Below, one piece after another: positions 27,948-36,228 of a DNA stretch of 48,347 nt. Every line of letters starts with the position of its first letter. Positions within the stretch are counted from its first letter, which is position 1. A model generated the notes under the pieces. That model was given only the letters and a program-made list of their open reading frames with translations, did no database searches and had not been told where the DNA came from. This DNA is from Sphingomonadaceae bacterium (lineage in GTDB: Bacteria > Pseudomonadota > Alphaproteobacteria > Sphingomonadales > Sphingomonadaceae): the NCBI GenBank assembly GCA_947451145.1, contig CANFXW010000024.1:1-48347 (forward strand), read 5' to 3'. The translations under genes were made by a program, and so were the position numbers.

Positions 27948-28706
27948 TCAAACTGTAAGCATTGCCAGCGCTTCGGCGCCCAGACCGAAACCGAGCTCGT
28001 CCGCCATCCGTTTGCGCAGGTGGCGGACCAGCACGGCGCGGGTGTGGCGCAGCATCCGCGCGGGGTTCTGCGCCAGACGCGTCGCCAGTTCGCGGGCGCG
28101 GGGCATCAGCTGATCAAGCGGCAGGACTTCGGCCACGACGCCCAGCCGCTGCGCCTCGGCGGCGCTGATCTGTTCGCCGGTCAGAAGGAAATAGCGCCCA
28201 CGGTTTGGCCCGAGCAGCATCGGCCAGACAGTGTGCACGCCATCACCCGGCACTACGCCGTTCGGCACATGGGCAAGGTCGGCGAACACCGCATGGTCGG
28301 CAGCCAGGACGATATCGGAAAGCACCGCCAGCTCGGCATGGATCGTCGCCGGGCCGTTGACCGCACCGATCACCGGCACCGGAATTGCCAGCAGGTTTTC
28401 GAGCAGCGCCTGCCCTTCTTCCAGTATCCGCTCCCACATCGCGGCCAAGCTGGTTTCGTGGGGCCCTTCCTCATCGTCGCGCTGGTGGCAGAAGGCCTCT
28501 CCAGTGCCGGTGATGATTACCACCTTGTTATCGCGATCCCGCGCAATATCGGCAAAGCACTGACCCAATTCCGCATGAAGACTGCGCGTTGAAGTGCCCC
28601 ACTTCGCCTCCCCGCCGCGAGTGTGCATGACGAGTTCCAGCACGCCCGCATCAGAGCGCCACAGGCGGATGGTGTTGTATTTGAACTGGTAATCGCTGAA
28701 CTGCAT
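27948..28706 (-). CDS. Crotonase-fold protein resembling 6-oxocamphor hydrolase
   Basis: The 252-aa product belongs to the enoyl-CoA hydratase/isomerase superfamily. From memory it aligns closely with 6-oxocamphor hydrolase, an enzyme that cleaves carbon-carbon bonds in cyclic beta-diketones by a retro-Claisen reaction without CoA. Shared features are WGTST...HAEL near residues 36-46, NKVVIITGTGEAFC (60-73), His123 in TIHAEL, His146, Asp155 in VVPGDG, NRGRYFLLTG, and Glu245 near the C-terminus. AGGAGAGG precedes the ATG. No terpene genes surround it. The physiological substrate is unknown. Confidence 0.8.
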   Translation of the reverse strand: MQFSDYQFKYNTIRLWRSDAGVLELVMHTRGGEAKWGTSTRSLHAELGQCFADIARDRDNKVVIITGTGEAFCHQRDDEEGPHETSLAAMWERILEEGQALLENLLAIPVPVIGAVNGPATIHAELAVLSDIVLAADHAVFADLAHVPNGVVPGDGVHTVWPMLLGPNRGRYFLLTGEQISAAEAQRLGVVAEVLPLDQLMPRARELATRLAQNPARMLRHTRAVLVRHLRKRMADELGFGLGAEALAMLTV

Positions 28707-28738
28707 CGGGCCTCTCCTGTTGCCGGGAGGCTAGCAGA

Positions 28739-29755
28739 TCAGAAGCGCCGCGAAACCGCGAATTCGGCGGCCTCGGCCATGGCGGCGCGGGCCGGGCCAG
28801 CCGGGAACCCGGCAATCGCATCAATCGCGCGCTGGGCGAACATGCGGGCGCGTTCGCGGGTGGCGGAGACGGTATCGTGCCGGGCGATCAGCGCCTTGGC
28901 GTGCTCAAGGTCTTCGGCATCGTTGCGGAAACCGGCGATGGCGTCTTCCCAGAAGCGGCGCTCTTCGGCGCTGCCGCGCGCATAGGCGAGGATCACCGGC
29001 AGGGTCATCTTGCCTTCGCGGAAATCGTCGCCCTGGCCTTTGCCCATTTCGGCGGCTTCGGAATCATAGTCGATGGCATCGTCGACCAGCTGGAAGGCAA
29101 TGCCGAGATTGCGGCCATAGGAATCGAGCGCCAGTTCCTCCGCCTCGCCCTTTTCGGCGACCACGGCGGCGATGCGCGTGGCGGCGGCGAACAGCGCAGC
29201 GGTTTTCGCGCCGATGATCGACAGGTAGCGTTCCTCGCTGGTTTCAACCCGGCGCGCGGCGGTGAGCTGGTCCACCTCGCCCTCGGCGATCACCGAGCTG
29301 GCTTTGGAGAGGATCTTCAGCACCTTCAGGCTGCCGTCTTCCACCATCAGCTCGAAAGCGCGGGTGAACAGGAAATCGCCGACCAGCACGGTGGCCGGAT
29401 TGCCGAAAACGATATTCGCGGTTTCCTTGCCGCGACGCAGATCCGAGCCATCGACAACATCATCGTGCAGCAGCGTCGCGGTGTGAATGAACTCCACCGC
29501 CGCTGCCAGCAGGTGATGCCGTGTGCCGTGGTAATCGCACAGCGCCGCGCCCGCGACGGTGAGCATCGGCCGCATCCGCTTGCCGCCGCCCGCGATCAGG
29601 TGGCCAGCCAGCGAAGGGATCAACGGAATTTCGCTCTGCATCCGGTCAAGGATGATCGCGTTGACCGCATTCATCCCCGGCGCGGTGAGCGCAAGAATAG
29701 GTCCGAGCGAAGGCTCGGCAGGGCGAGGACGCAGGGGGATTACTTCGGCAGTCAT
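28739..29755 (-). CDS. Polyprenyl diphosphate synthase (IspB-type, octaprenyl/decaprenyl)
   Basis: This trans-prenyltransferase makes the long isoprenoid tail of ubiquinone from isopentenyl diphosphate. The 338-aa product, from the ATG at 29755, has the first aspartate-rich motif in LLHDDVVDGSDLRRGK and the second in VDDAIDYD. The GGGKRMRPML lysine/arginine block precedes them. Chain length (probably C50 in sphingomonads) cannot be read with certainty. It diverges from chorismate mutase across 89 bp; chorismate is the source of the quinone ring. Confidence 0.92.
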   Translation of the reverse strand: MTAEVIPLRPRPAEPSLGPILALTAPGMNAVNAIILDRMQSEIPLIPSLAGHLIAGGGKRMRPMLTVAGAALCDYHGTRHHLLAAAVEFIHTATLLHDDVVDGSDLRRGKETANIVFGNPATVLVGDFLFTRAFELMVEDGSLKVLKILSKASSVIAEGEVDQLTAARRVETSEERYLSIIGAKTAALFAAATRIAAVVAEKGEAEELALDSYGRNLGIAFQLVDDAIDYDSEAAEMGKGQGDDFREGKMTLPVILAYARGSAEERRFWEDAIAGFRNDAEDLEHAKALIARHDTVSATRERARMFAQRAIDAIAGFPAGPARAAMAEAAEFAVSRRF

Positions 29756-29844
29756 CGTTTTTGGGCCTTGGCGCGCCATATGCGAGAGCGCAAGTGCAAA
29801 GCAGGCCTTGGCGCTTCACATTTTCTCATGCTAGCGGGAGGGCG

Positions 29845-30141
29845 ATGTCTGAAACCGCACCCGATCCCGTATTGGCCTCGTTCCGCGCCTCCATCGATAA
29901 CATCGATGCCGCGCTGATCCACATGCTCGCCGAGCGTTTCCGCATCACCAAGGCGGTGGGTGCGTACAAAGCGGAGAAAGCGCTGCCCGCCAGCGACCCG
30001 GGCCGTGAAGAACGCCAGATCGCGCGGTTGCGCAAGCTGGCGACGGATGCCCAGCTCGATCCCGATTTTGGCGAGAAGTTCATCCGCTTTGTGATCGATG
30101 AGGTGATTCGCCATCACGAGAAGGCGAAGAACGGGGGTTAG
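29845..30141 (+). CDS. Chorismate mutase (AroQ class)
   Basis: The 98-aa all-helical product converts chorismate to prephenate for phenylalanine and tyrosine synthesis. The ATG at 29845 follows GGGAGGGCG; the longer frame upstream is not supported. Visible features are the N-terminal helix (SFRASIDNIDAALIHMLAERF), the RITKAVGAYKA segment with active-site Arg/Lys, and the R(E)ERQI...RLRKLA helix. It is a free-standing mutase rather than a fusion. It converges on the PIN toxin gene with only 19 bp between. Confidence 0.9.
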   Translation: MSETAPDPVLASFRASIDNIDAALIHMLAERFRITKAVGAYKAEKALPASDPGREERQIARLRKLATDAQLDPDFGEKFIRFVIDEVIRHHEKAKNGG

Positions 30142-30160
30142 GTTGAGGTTGCGAAGCAGT

Positions 30161-30574
30161 TCAAATCTTCAACACCTCGGCGAACTCTCGCACTGAAACA
30201 ATTCTGGTCGCGCCGTGTTTGCCCATGACCAGAAGATCGGCCTTGTCCCCTGTCACGACATAATCGGCGCTGGAGGCCTGCGCCATTGCCAGCAGATAAT
30301 TGTCCATGGGGTCGCGGCACAGATCGACCGGCGGCAACTTTTCAAGCCATTCTGCAGCCTTGCGAAGATCTTTCACCACGCTGCCAACCACATGACTTTG
30401 AACAAGCGATTTCAGCTTCGGATAGCGGCTGACACGCTTCAACTCCTCGATATGCTGTTCGCAGGTCACCAGATCATATCGCCCATCTACCCAATGCCAC
30501 AGCACCGCGCCCGGCAATGATCTGGGTGCAATCAAGGCACTGATGATGACGTTTGTGTCGAGGACAATCCGCAC
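30161..30574 (-). CDS. PIN-domain toxin of a type II toxin-antitoxin system
   Basis: The 137-aa product is a PIN-family nuclease (COG1569-like, VapC fold). The acidic active-site residues are visible: Asp6 in VLDTNV, Glu43/44 in HIEELKR, the RDPMDN pair near 87-91 and Asp in TGDKADL. Toxins of this class cut RNA. Translation starts with GTG six bases after the antitoxin stop, so the pair is coupled. The RNA target is unknown. Confidence 0.85.
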   Translation of the reverse strand: MRIVLDTNVIISALIAPRSLPGAVLWHWVDGRYDLVTCEQHIEELKRVSRYPKLKSLVQSHVVGSVVKDLRKAAEWLEKLPPVDLCRDPMDNYLLAMAQASSADYVVTGDKADLLVMGKHGATRIVSVREFAEVLKI

Positions 30575-30580
30575 TCTGGA

Positions 30581-30823
30581 TCAGCTTTTCCGTGCCCAAT
30601 CCACTGCCTCTTGGGCCAGCGCAAGCCGCGCCTCCTCAGACATGTCACCGAAGCTGGAGCTGAAATCCAGCCATGATTGGGCAAACAACTGGCGATTAAC
30701 CGCATCTTTTACGTAACGCGAGAGATCACCCTTCTTCATACCCCGCTCAGCAAGACGCATGCGGACGCTTCTGTCGGTTTCTTTATCGACAACGATGGTC
30801 CAGCGCGTGCTTTCGTCACCCAT
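30581..30823 (-). CDS. Ribbon-helix-helix antitoxin partner of the PIN toxin
   Basis: The 80-aa product from ATG at 30823 (GGAG seven bases upstream) looks like a ribbon-helix-helix DNA-binding antitoxin. It has an N-terminal beta-strand TRWTIVVDKETD, then two helices (RSVRMRLAERGMKKGDLSRYV and KDAVNRQLF), and a C-terminal toxin-binding tail with acidic helices. It should both neutralise the toxin and repress the operon through the double operator upstream. Seven extra N-terminal residues are possible. Confidence 0.8.
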   Translation of the reverse strand: MGDESTRWTIVVDKETDRSVRMRLAERGMKKGDLSRYVKDAVNRQLFAQSWLDFSSSFGDMSEEARLALAQEAVDWARKS

Positions 30824-30836
30824 CACACTTCTCCGC

Positions 30837-30873
30837 TTATGCACATAAACACATATCAGCTTATGCGCATGAG
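30837..30873. promoter_or_regulatory. Tandem palindromic operator of the toxin-antitoxin operon
   Basis: Two related palindromes, TTATG-CA-CATAA (30837-30848) and CTTATG-CG-CATGAG (30860-30873), lie 24 bp apart centre to centre just upstream of the antitoxin start. Two turns of spacing and near-identical half-sites suit cooperative binding by a ribbon-helix-helix dimer pair. Confidence 0.65.
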
Positions 30874-30878
30874 CACAA

Positions 30879-32303
30879 TCAGCCCCCCACCCTGGGCAAC
30901 TTCAGCTTCACCAGCAGCCCGCCCAGATCCTCGCTCTCGGCCAGTTCCACCGAGCCGCCATAAATCTCGGCGACATCGCGAACGATGGCGAGGCCGAGGC
31001 CTGTTCCGGGTTTGCCGGTATCCAGCCGCGCGCCGCGGTCGAAGATGCGGGTGCGTTCCTCTTCGGGAATGCCCATGCCGTCGTCTTCAACCCAGACTTC
31101 GCACGTGGTCTTGTCGTCGGGCACGGCATCCATCGTCACGAAAACCGAACCGCCGCCATATTTGGCCGCATTTTCGATCAGGTTGCCGAGTATCTCGTCA
31201 AGGTCCTGCTTTTCCATCGCCACGTTTGCATCGCGGTTGCCGTCGAGATCGAATCGGGTGTTTTCATAGAGCCTGGTGACGGCGCGCAGCACGGCCTCGA
31301 CGCTCTCCTCCACTGAAGCACGCGATTGCCCCACCGCGCGGCGGCCCACGGCGCGGGCGCGGGCGAGGTGGTGGTCGACTTGGCGGCGCATCACCGCAGC
31401 CTCGCGGATCACCGTTTCGGGCAAGTCTGCGGCATGAGCCGTGGCGGCGTTCATCACCACGGTAAGCGGGGTTTTCAACGCGTGGGCAAGGTTGCCGGCG
31501 TGGGTTCGCGCCTCTTCGGCCTGCCGCTCGGTGTGGGCGAGCAGGGCGTTCAGTTCCTCCACCAGCGGTTGCACTTCGAGCGGCAGGGGATCGGTCACGC
31601 GGTTGGTGCCGGTGGTCCGCAGCCGCTTGATCGCCATCCGCACGCGGCGCAGCGGGCCGAGGCCGTACCACGTCTGGAACACCGCCATCAGGAACAGGCC
31701 GAGGCCCAGAACGAGGAAGCTCCATGCCAGGATCAGGCGGATCCGCTTTATCTGGCCATCAATCTCGCTGCGATCCTGCGCGACGACGAACCACCATTTG
31801 GTCTGGCTGCCGGGCAAGCGCACCGAGCGTTCCATGATCCGCAGGCTCTCATTGCCCCGTTGCACCGAATCATAGGCGTGGGGTTCGTTGTCGGTGTGAT
31901 CGGCGTGGATCAGCAGGCTGTGATCCCACAGCGATCGGCTGGGATAGTCCTCATGCCCCTCACCGCTGACCTGCCAATAGAGACCGGAATTGGGCTCCAG
32001 AAAGCGTTGGTCCCCAAGCGGCCGGTTGAAATAGATGTCGCCCGCCGGATCAAGCTCTGCCGATGTGACCATGGCGTTGAGCATGTAGGATAGCTGGTCA
32101 TCAAAATTGCGCTCGACCAGCCGCGTCAGCGTTTGGTTGAGCGCGAGCCCGCCGAGCAGCAACAGCACGGTGATCCAGCCCGCCGCGATGAACATCATGC
32201 GGCGGCCCAGTGAACCCGTGTGGGGGGAGCCGGTGCGGGCAGCAACCGGCTTTGAGCCTACCGGTTCAGCGGCTCCGTCTTGCTGGCCTGCCGCTTTCGC
32301 CAA
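30879..32303 (-). CDS. Sensor histidine kinase, PhoQ/FeuQ-like
   Basis: The 474-aa product has two membrane helices (about 35-57 and 188-210) enclosing a periplasmic sensor domain of about 130 residues, then HAMP, HisKA and HATPase modules. The phospho-acceptor is His274 or thereabouts in NLAHALKTPLTVV. The N box is GNLIENAAKYG, followed by DDGMGIPEEE and GTGLGLAI. The LAHALKTPL form of the H box is typical of PhoQ-type kinases. It starts (TTG at 32303) seven bases after the response regulator stop and forms one operon with it. Confidence 0.9.
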   Translation of the reverse strand: MAKAAGQQDGAAEPVGSKPVAARTGSPHTGSLGRRMMFIAAGWITVLLLLGGLALNQTLTRLVERNFDDQLSYMLNAMVTSAELDPAGDIYFNRPLGDQRFLEPNSGLYWQVSGEGHEDYPSRSLWDHSLLIHADHTDNEPHAYDSVQRGNESLRIMERSVRLPGSQTKWWFVVAQDRSEIDGQIKRIRLILAWSFLVLGLGLFLMAVFQTWYGLGPLRRVRMAIKRLRTTGTNRVTDPLPLEVQPLVEELNALLAHTERQAEEARTHAGNLAHALKTPLTVVMNAATAHAADLPETVIREAAVMRRQVDHHLARARAVGRRAVGQSRASVEESVEAVLRAVTRLYENTRFDLDGNRDANVAMEKQDLDEILGNLIENAAKYGGGSVFVTMDAVPDDKTTCEVWVEDDGMGIPEEERTRIFDRGARLDTGKPGTGLGLAIVRDVAEIYGGSVELAESEDLGGLLVKLKLPRVGG

Positions 32304-32310
32304 GGCTCAC

Positions 32311-32988
32311 TCAGCCCCGCCCCGGCCCTGCGGGATCATCAAGGCTGTAGCCCAGCCCGCGGATCGTGGTGATCACATCGGCGCCCAGCTTCTTGCGGAT
32401 GCGGGTGACGAAGACTTCGATCGTATTCGAATCGCGGTCGAAATCCTGATCATAGATATGCTCGATCAGCTCGGTGCGGCTGACGACCTTACCCTTGTGG
32501 TGGAGCAGGTAGGACAGCAGCTTGTATTCCTGCGCGGTCAACTTCACCGGCTCGCCGTTCAGCGTGACCCGGCCCGAGCGGGTATCCAGCCGCACGTCAC
32601 CTGCGGTCAGTTCGCTCGACGAATTGCCCGAAGCGCGGCGGATCAGCGCGCGCAGGCGGGCGATCAGTTCCTCGGTCTGAAACGGCTTGGCGAGGTAATC
32701 ATCGGCCCCGGCATCAAGCCCGGCCACCTTGTCAGACCACGAATCGCGCGCGGTGAGCACCAGCACGGGGAATTTACGGCCCTCTTTGCGCCACATGCCC
32801 AGCACGGTCAGCCCGTCAATCTCGGGCAGGCCGAGATCGAGGATGACCGCGTCGTATTCCTCGGTGCTGCCCATGAAGTGCCCGTCTTCACCATCGACCG
32901 AAAGATCAACGGCATAGCCGGTCTGCTCCAGTGTGGATTTCAGCTGTTTGCCAAGGGTTGGTTCGTCCTCGACGATCAGGATACGCAT
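32311..32988 (-). CDS. OmpR-family response regulator, PhoP/FeuP-like
   Basis: The 225-aa product has a receiver domain (acidic pocket Glu7-Asp8, phospho-acceptor Asp51 in LDLGLPEIDG, and the switch Lys in DDYLAKPF). The C-terminal part is a winged helix (about 125-220) with the ELIEHIYDQDFDRDSNTIEVFVTRIRKKLG-type recognition region. It pairs with the kinase directly downstream. A PepSY periplasmic protein is encoded 58 bp upstream on the same strand and could feed back on the pair. Confidence 0.93.
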   Translation of the reverse strand: MRILIVEDEPTLGKQLKSTLEQTGYAVDLSVDGEDGHFMGSTEEYDAVILDLGLPEIDGLTVLGMWRKEGRKFPVLVLTARDSWSDKVAGLDAGADDYLAKPFQTEELIARLRALIRRASGNSSSELTAGDVRLDTRSGRVTLNGEPVKLTAQEYKLLSYLLHHKGKVVSRTELIEHIYDQDFDRDSNTIEVFVTRIRKKLGADVITTIRGLGYSLDDPAGPGRG

Positions 32989-33046
32989 CGTCAGTTCCCT
33001 GTTTTTGGGTGTTGTGGAAAATCAATGCGGCGAAAGGGCATTTGCG

Positions 33047-33346
33047 TCAATGCCGGGCAATGATCTGCCGTGTTCGCGCATCGACATCGATGTAGTAGAC
33101 CTGCCCGTTGCGGATGAAGCGCAGACGATAGACCTTGGCGCTCTCGTCATAGCCGGACCCGAGATATTCCATACCCTGCGCCGACATATCAGGTACCACA
33201 TGGTTTTCGATATCGGAAAGCGTGTGAACATTGCCTGCGCGCAATTCCTTGCGCACCTGCTCCTGCTCGTCGCCCGGCTTGGCGTGGGCCAAGGGCGCAA
33301 CGAAGTTTGCGGCAATCAGGGAAAGGGTGGTGGCAAGGCGGATCAT
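33047..33346 (-). CDS. Small periplasmic PepSY-domain protein
   Basis: The 99-aa product has a signal peptide (about 1-22, ending AHA-K). A single PepSY-like unit follows, made of an N-terminal helix (DEQEQVRKELRAGNVHTLSDI) and a beta-sheet ending YRLRFIRNGQVYYIDVDARTRQII. It is first in what looks like a three-gene operon with a response regulator and kinase. In rhizobia the small periplasmic FeuN protein next to FeuPQ restrains that kinase; this protein has the right size, location and neighbours for a similar role, but that is inference. Confidence 0.8.
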   Translation of the reverse strand: MIRLATTLSLIAANFVAPLAHAKPGDEQEQVRKELRAGNVHTLSDIENHVVPDMSAQGMEYLGSGYDESAKVYRLRFIRNGQVYYIDVDARTRQIIARH

Positions 33347-33414
33347 GTTGGTTTCGTGTCTATATTGTTTGGCTTGAACGACAAGTGAATGCGCGAAGTT
33401 GCGAACGTTCAGGC

Positions 33415-34260
33415 TTATTGCCCCGCCAGAAGCCGCTTCACATAGGCTACACGGATCGCAGAGGTGATCGTGCCGGGCCCGCCGTTGTCGATAGGCTTGC
33501 CGTCCACCTGAACCACCGGCAGCACAAGCGCGGAGGCAGCCGAGACGAACGCCTCACGCGCAGCGAACAGTTCGTCGGGGGTGAAAGGCCGTTCTTCCAC
33601 AGCAATTCCCATTTCCCGCGCAATCTCCAGCGCGCAGATGCGGGTGACGCCGGGCAGCACGCCATGCGTCACCGGATGCGAGACCAGCACGCCGCGGGCA
33701 TCGATGATGTGGGCATTGGCGCTGGTCGCCTCGGTGATCACCCCGTCCTCAACCAGCCAGGCGTCGTCAACGCCTGCCGCCCGCGCCTCTTCCTTCATCA
33801 GCACAGCATAGAGCAACTGCGTGGTCTTGGCCGTGCGCAGCTTCCAGCGTTTATCTTCGCGCAGAATGATGCGCAGGCCGTTCTTCGCGGCAGGAACGTC
33901 GATCACCGGGGCTGACTGGGTAAAGACAATGCGGTTTGGCGGGCAAGGCGGAACGGTTGAGAGGAAATCGCGATCCCCGCTCGAGCCGCCGGTGACTTGC
34001 AGATAGACCCGCCCCTCGATCAGCCCATTGCGCGCCACCGCCTCTTCAAACACCGCCAGCCAATCGGCCGCATCGCTGATCCCCGCGAGCGACAACGAGC
34101 CCTCCAGCCGCGCCATGTGGTAGGAATAGTTCACCAGGCGTCCGCCGATCACCGGCACGACCTCATAAACGCTCTGGCTGAACAGCAGGCCCCGATCAAA
34201 GACCGAAACCTTGGCCCCGTTTTCGGGAAGCCACTCGCCGTTTATCCAGATGGTGCGCAT
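33415..34260 (-). CDS. Class IV aminotransferase (D-amino acid or branched-chain type)
   Basis: The 281-aa product is a fold-type IV PLP enzyme, close in size to D-amino acid transaminase. Features are FDRGLLFSQSVYEVVPV near the N-terminus, the likely PLP lysine in WKLRTAKTTQLLYAVLMK, the EATSANAHII phosphate-binding segment, and HGVLPGVTR. D-alanine/D-glutamate transamination or branched-chain aminotransferase activity are both possible; motif context slightly favours the D-amino acid type. The open frame runs far upstream, but that part is the antisense of the ABC-F gene. Start ATG at 34260. Confidence 0.85.
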   Translation of the reverse strand: MRTIWINGEWLPENGAKVSVFDRGLLFSQSVYEVVPVIGGRLVNYSYHMARLEGSLSLAGISDAADWLAVFEEAVARNGLIEGRVYLQVTGGSSGDRDFLSTVPPCPPNRIVFTQSAPVIDVPAAKNGLRIILREDKRWKLRTAKTTQLLYAVLMKEEARAAGVDDAWLVEDGVITEATSANAHIIDARGVLVSHPVTHGVLPGVTRICALEIAREMGIAVEERPFTPDELFAAREAFVSAASALVLPVVQVDGKPIDNGGPGTITSAIRVAYVKRLLAGQ

Positions 34261-34311
34261 GGCGATTGCATCGGCGGTGGGGTCAACCTTGTCAACTAAG
34301 CCGACCGTTTC

Positions 34312-34396
34312 CGTCATTGCAAGCGGAGCGAAGCAACCCAGAGCGTCATGCACTTCCGCCCTGGGTTGCTTCGGAGCTACGCCCCTCGCAATGACG
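34312..34396. repeat. Dispersed palindromic repeat of the CGTCATTGC family
   Basis: The arms at about 34312-34342 and 34359-34396 begin and end with CGTCATTGC/GCAATGACG and share GAAGCAACCCAG/CTGGGTTGCTTC. Small indels interrupt the pairing. The element lies between two divergent genes and so occupies their shared promoter region. Confidence 0.8.
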
Positions 34397-34440
34397 AAGG
34401 TTGTGTGGTTGGGCAGTGTTAGGCTAGGGGCGCCCCCATC

Positions 34441-36228
34441 ATGGCCGCACCAATCCTCAGCTGGGAGGGCCTGAGCCTTCATCACGGCTCGGGCTGGCTC
34501 TTCACCGACCTCGACCTCACCATTGGCGAGCGCGACCGGCTGGCGCTGATCGGCCGCAATGGCGCGGGCAAGACCACGCTGCTGCGGATGATCGCCGGCC
34601 AGATCGAGGCGGACAAGGGCAAGCGCTCGATCCGCCCCGGCACACGGATCGTCATGCTCGAGCAGGACCCGTTCTTCACCGGCTATGACACGCTGATGGA
34701 CTTCGCGCTTTCGGGCAAGGATCCGCCCGAGCGGCATGAGGTTGAGGCGATTGCCGGGCAGCTCGGCATCGACATGAGCCGCAAGGCTGATAGCGCCAGC
34801 GGTGGTGAACGCCGCCGCGCCGCCCTCGCCCGGGCGTTGGCTTCCGATCCCGATATCCTGCTGCTCGACGAGCCGACCAACCATCTCGATCTGGCGGCCA
34901 TTGAATGGCTGGAATCGTGGCTTTCGCGCTTCAACGGTGCCTTCGTTGTCATCAGCCATGACCGGACTTTCCTCACCCGCCTGACCAAGGCAACGCTGTG
35001 GATCGATCGCGGGGCGATCCGGCGCAAGGACGTCGGCTTTGGCGGCTATGACGCGTGGATGGAGACTATCTTCGCCGAAGAAGCCCGCGCTGCCGACAAG
35101 CTTGACGCCAAACTGAAGATCGAGGCGCACTGGCTGGAACGCGGCGTTACCGCGCGGCGCAAGCGCAATATGGGGCGGCTGGAAAAGCTCTATGAAATGC
35201 GCGCCCAGCGGGCCGCCATGCTCTCGCCCACCGGCACCGCCAAGATCGCGCTGGGCAGCGACGATGTGAAAACCAAGGCGGTGATCGTTGCCGACAAGGT
35301 GACCAAGAAGTTCGGAGATCGCACGATCATCAAGGACTTCACCCTGCGCATCACCCGGGGCGACCGGATCGGTGTGGTCGGGGCCAACGGCACCGGAAAA
35401 TCGACCCTGCTCAAGCTGCTTACCGGTGAATTGGCTCCGGACAGTGGCACAGTTACCCTCGCCAAGACGCTCGATGCAGTGATCATTGACCAGCAGCGCA
35501 GCCTGCTCGTGCCCGAGAAAAAGCTGCGCGATGTGCTGGCCGAGGGCGGTGATTGGGTCGATGTGCGCGGGGTACGCAAGCACGTTCAGGGCTATCTCAA
35601 GGACTTCCTGTTCGATCCCGGCATGGCCGATGCCCGGGTTGGCACACTATCGGGCGGTGAGCAGTCACGCCTGCTGCTTGCCCGCGAATTTGCTCGGCTT
35701 TCCAACCTGCTGGTGCTCGACGAGCCGACCAATGACCTCGATCTCGAAACGCTCGACCTGCTGCAGGAAGTTATCTCGGACTACGAAGGTACCGTGCTGA
35801 TCGTCAGCCACGACCGTGACTTTCTGGATCGCACTGTGACGGTGACGCTGGGCCTCGATGGCTCGGGCAAGGTCGATGTGGTCGCCGGCGGCTATGCCGA
35901 ATGGGAAAAGCAGCGCAAGGAACGGAGCGCATCTTCCGCCAAATCTTCGAAGCCCGTGGCGGCAACGCAGAGCGCAGCACCGCCTCCCCCGCCGCAGAAA
36001 ACCAAGCTCACCTACAAAGACCAGCGCGACTACGACCTGCTGCCCGCCCGCATCGCCGAAATCGACAAGGCCATCGCCCGCGATGAAGCCGCGTTGTCCG
36101 ACCCCGCGCTCTACACCCGCGCGCCCGAAAAATTTGCCGCGCTGACCAAAGCCATCGAAAATGCCCGCGCCGAAAAGGACGCGGCGGAAGAGCGCTGGCT
36201 GATGCTGGCGGAGATGGTTGAAGGCTAA
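34441..36228 (+). CDS. ABC-F family ATPase, Uup-like
   Basis: ABC-F proteins are soluble twin-ATPases that act on the ribosome or, for Uup, in DNA/ribosome quality control. The 595-aa product has two complete nucleotide-binding domains: Walker A GRNGAGKTT and GANGTGKST, signatures SGGERRRAAL and SGGEQSRLLL, and Walker B LLLDEPTNHLD and LVLDEPTNDLD. It has the interdomain linker and a C-terminal coiled coil after a Pro/Ala/Lys hinge, which is the Uup layout. No membrane segments. It ends overlapping the DUF885 gene by four bases, tail to tail. Confidence 0.92.
   Translation: MAAPILSWEGLSLHHGSGWLFTDLDLTIGERDRLALIGRNGAGKTTLLRMIAGQIEADKGKRSIRPGTRIVMLEQDPFFTGYDTLMDFALSGKDPPERHEVEAIAGQLGIDMSRKADSASGGERRRAALARALASDPDILLLDEPTNHLDLAAIEWLESWLSRFNGAFVVISHDRTFLTRLTKATLWIDRGAIRRKDVGFGGYDAWMETIFAEEARAADKLDAKLKIEAHWLERGVTARRKRNMGRLEKLYEMRAQRAAMLSPTGTAKIALGSDDVKTKAVIVADKVTKKFGDRTIIKDFTLRITRGDRIGVVGANGTGKSTLLKLLTGELAPDSGTVTLAKTLDAVIIDQQRSLLVPEKKLRDVLAEGGDWVDVRGVRKHVQGYLKDFLFDPGMADARVGTLSGGEQSRLLLAREFARLSNLLVLDEPTNDLDLETLDLLQEVISDYEGTVLIVSHDRDFLDRTVTVTLGLDGSGKVDVVAGGYAEWEKQRKERSASSAKSSKPVAATQSAAPPPPPQKTKLTYKDQRDYDLLPARIAEIDKAIARDEAALSDPALYTRAPEKFAALTKAIENARAEKDAAEERWLMLAEMVEG

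Noticed and set aside
34261..35583. Upstream extension of the aminotransferase reading frame to 722 aa
   Set aside because: The added part is the exact antisense of the ABC-F gene, which has full ATPase motifs. The aminotransferase is complete from the ATG at 34260.
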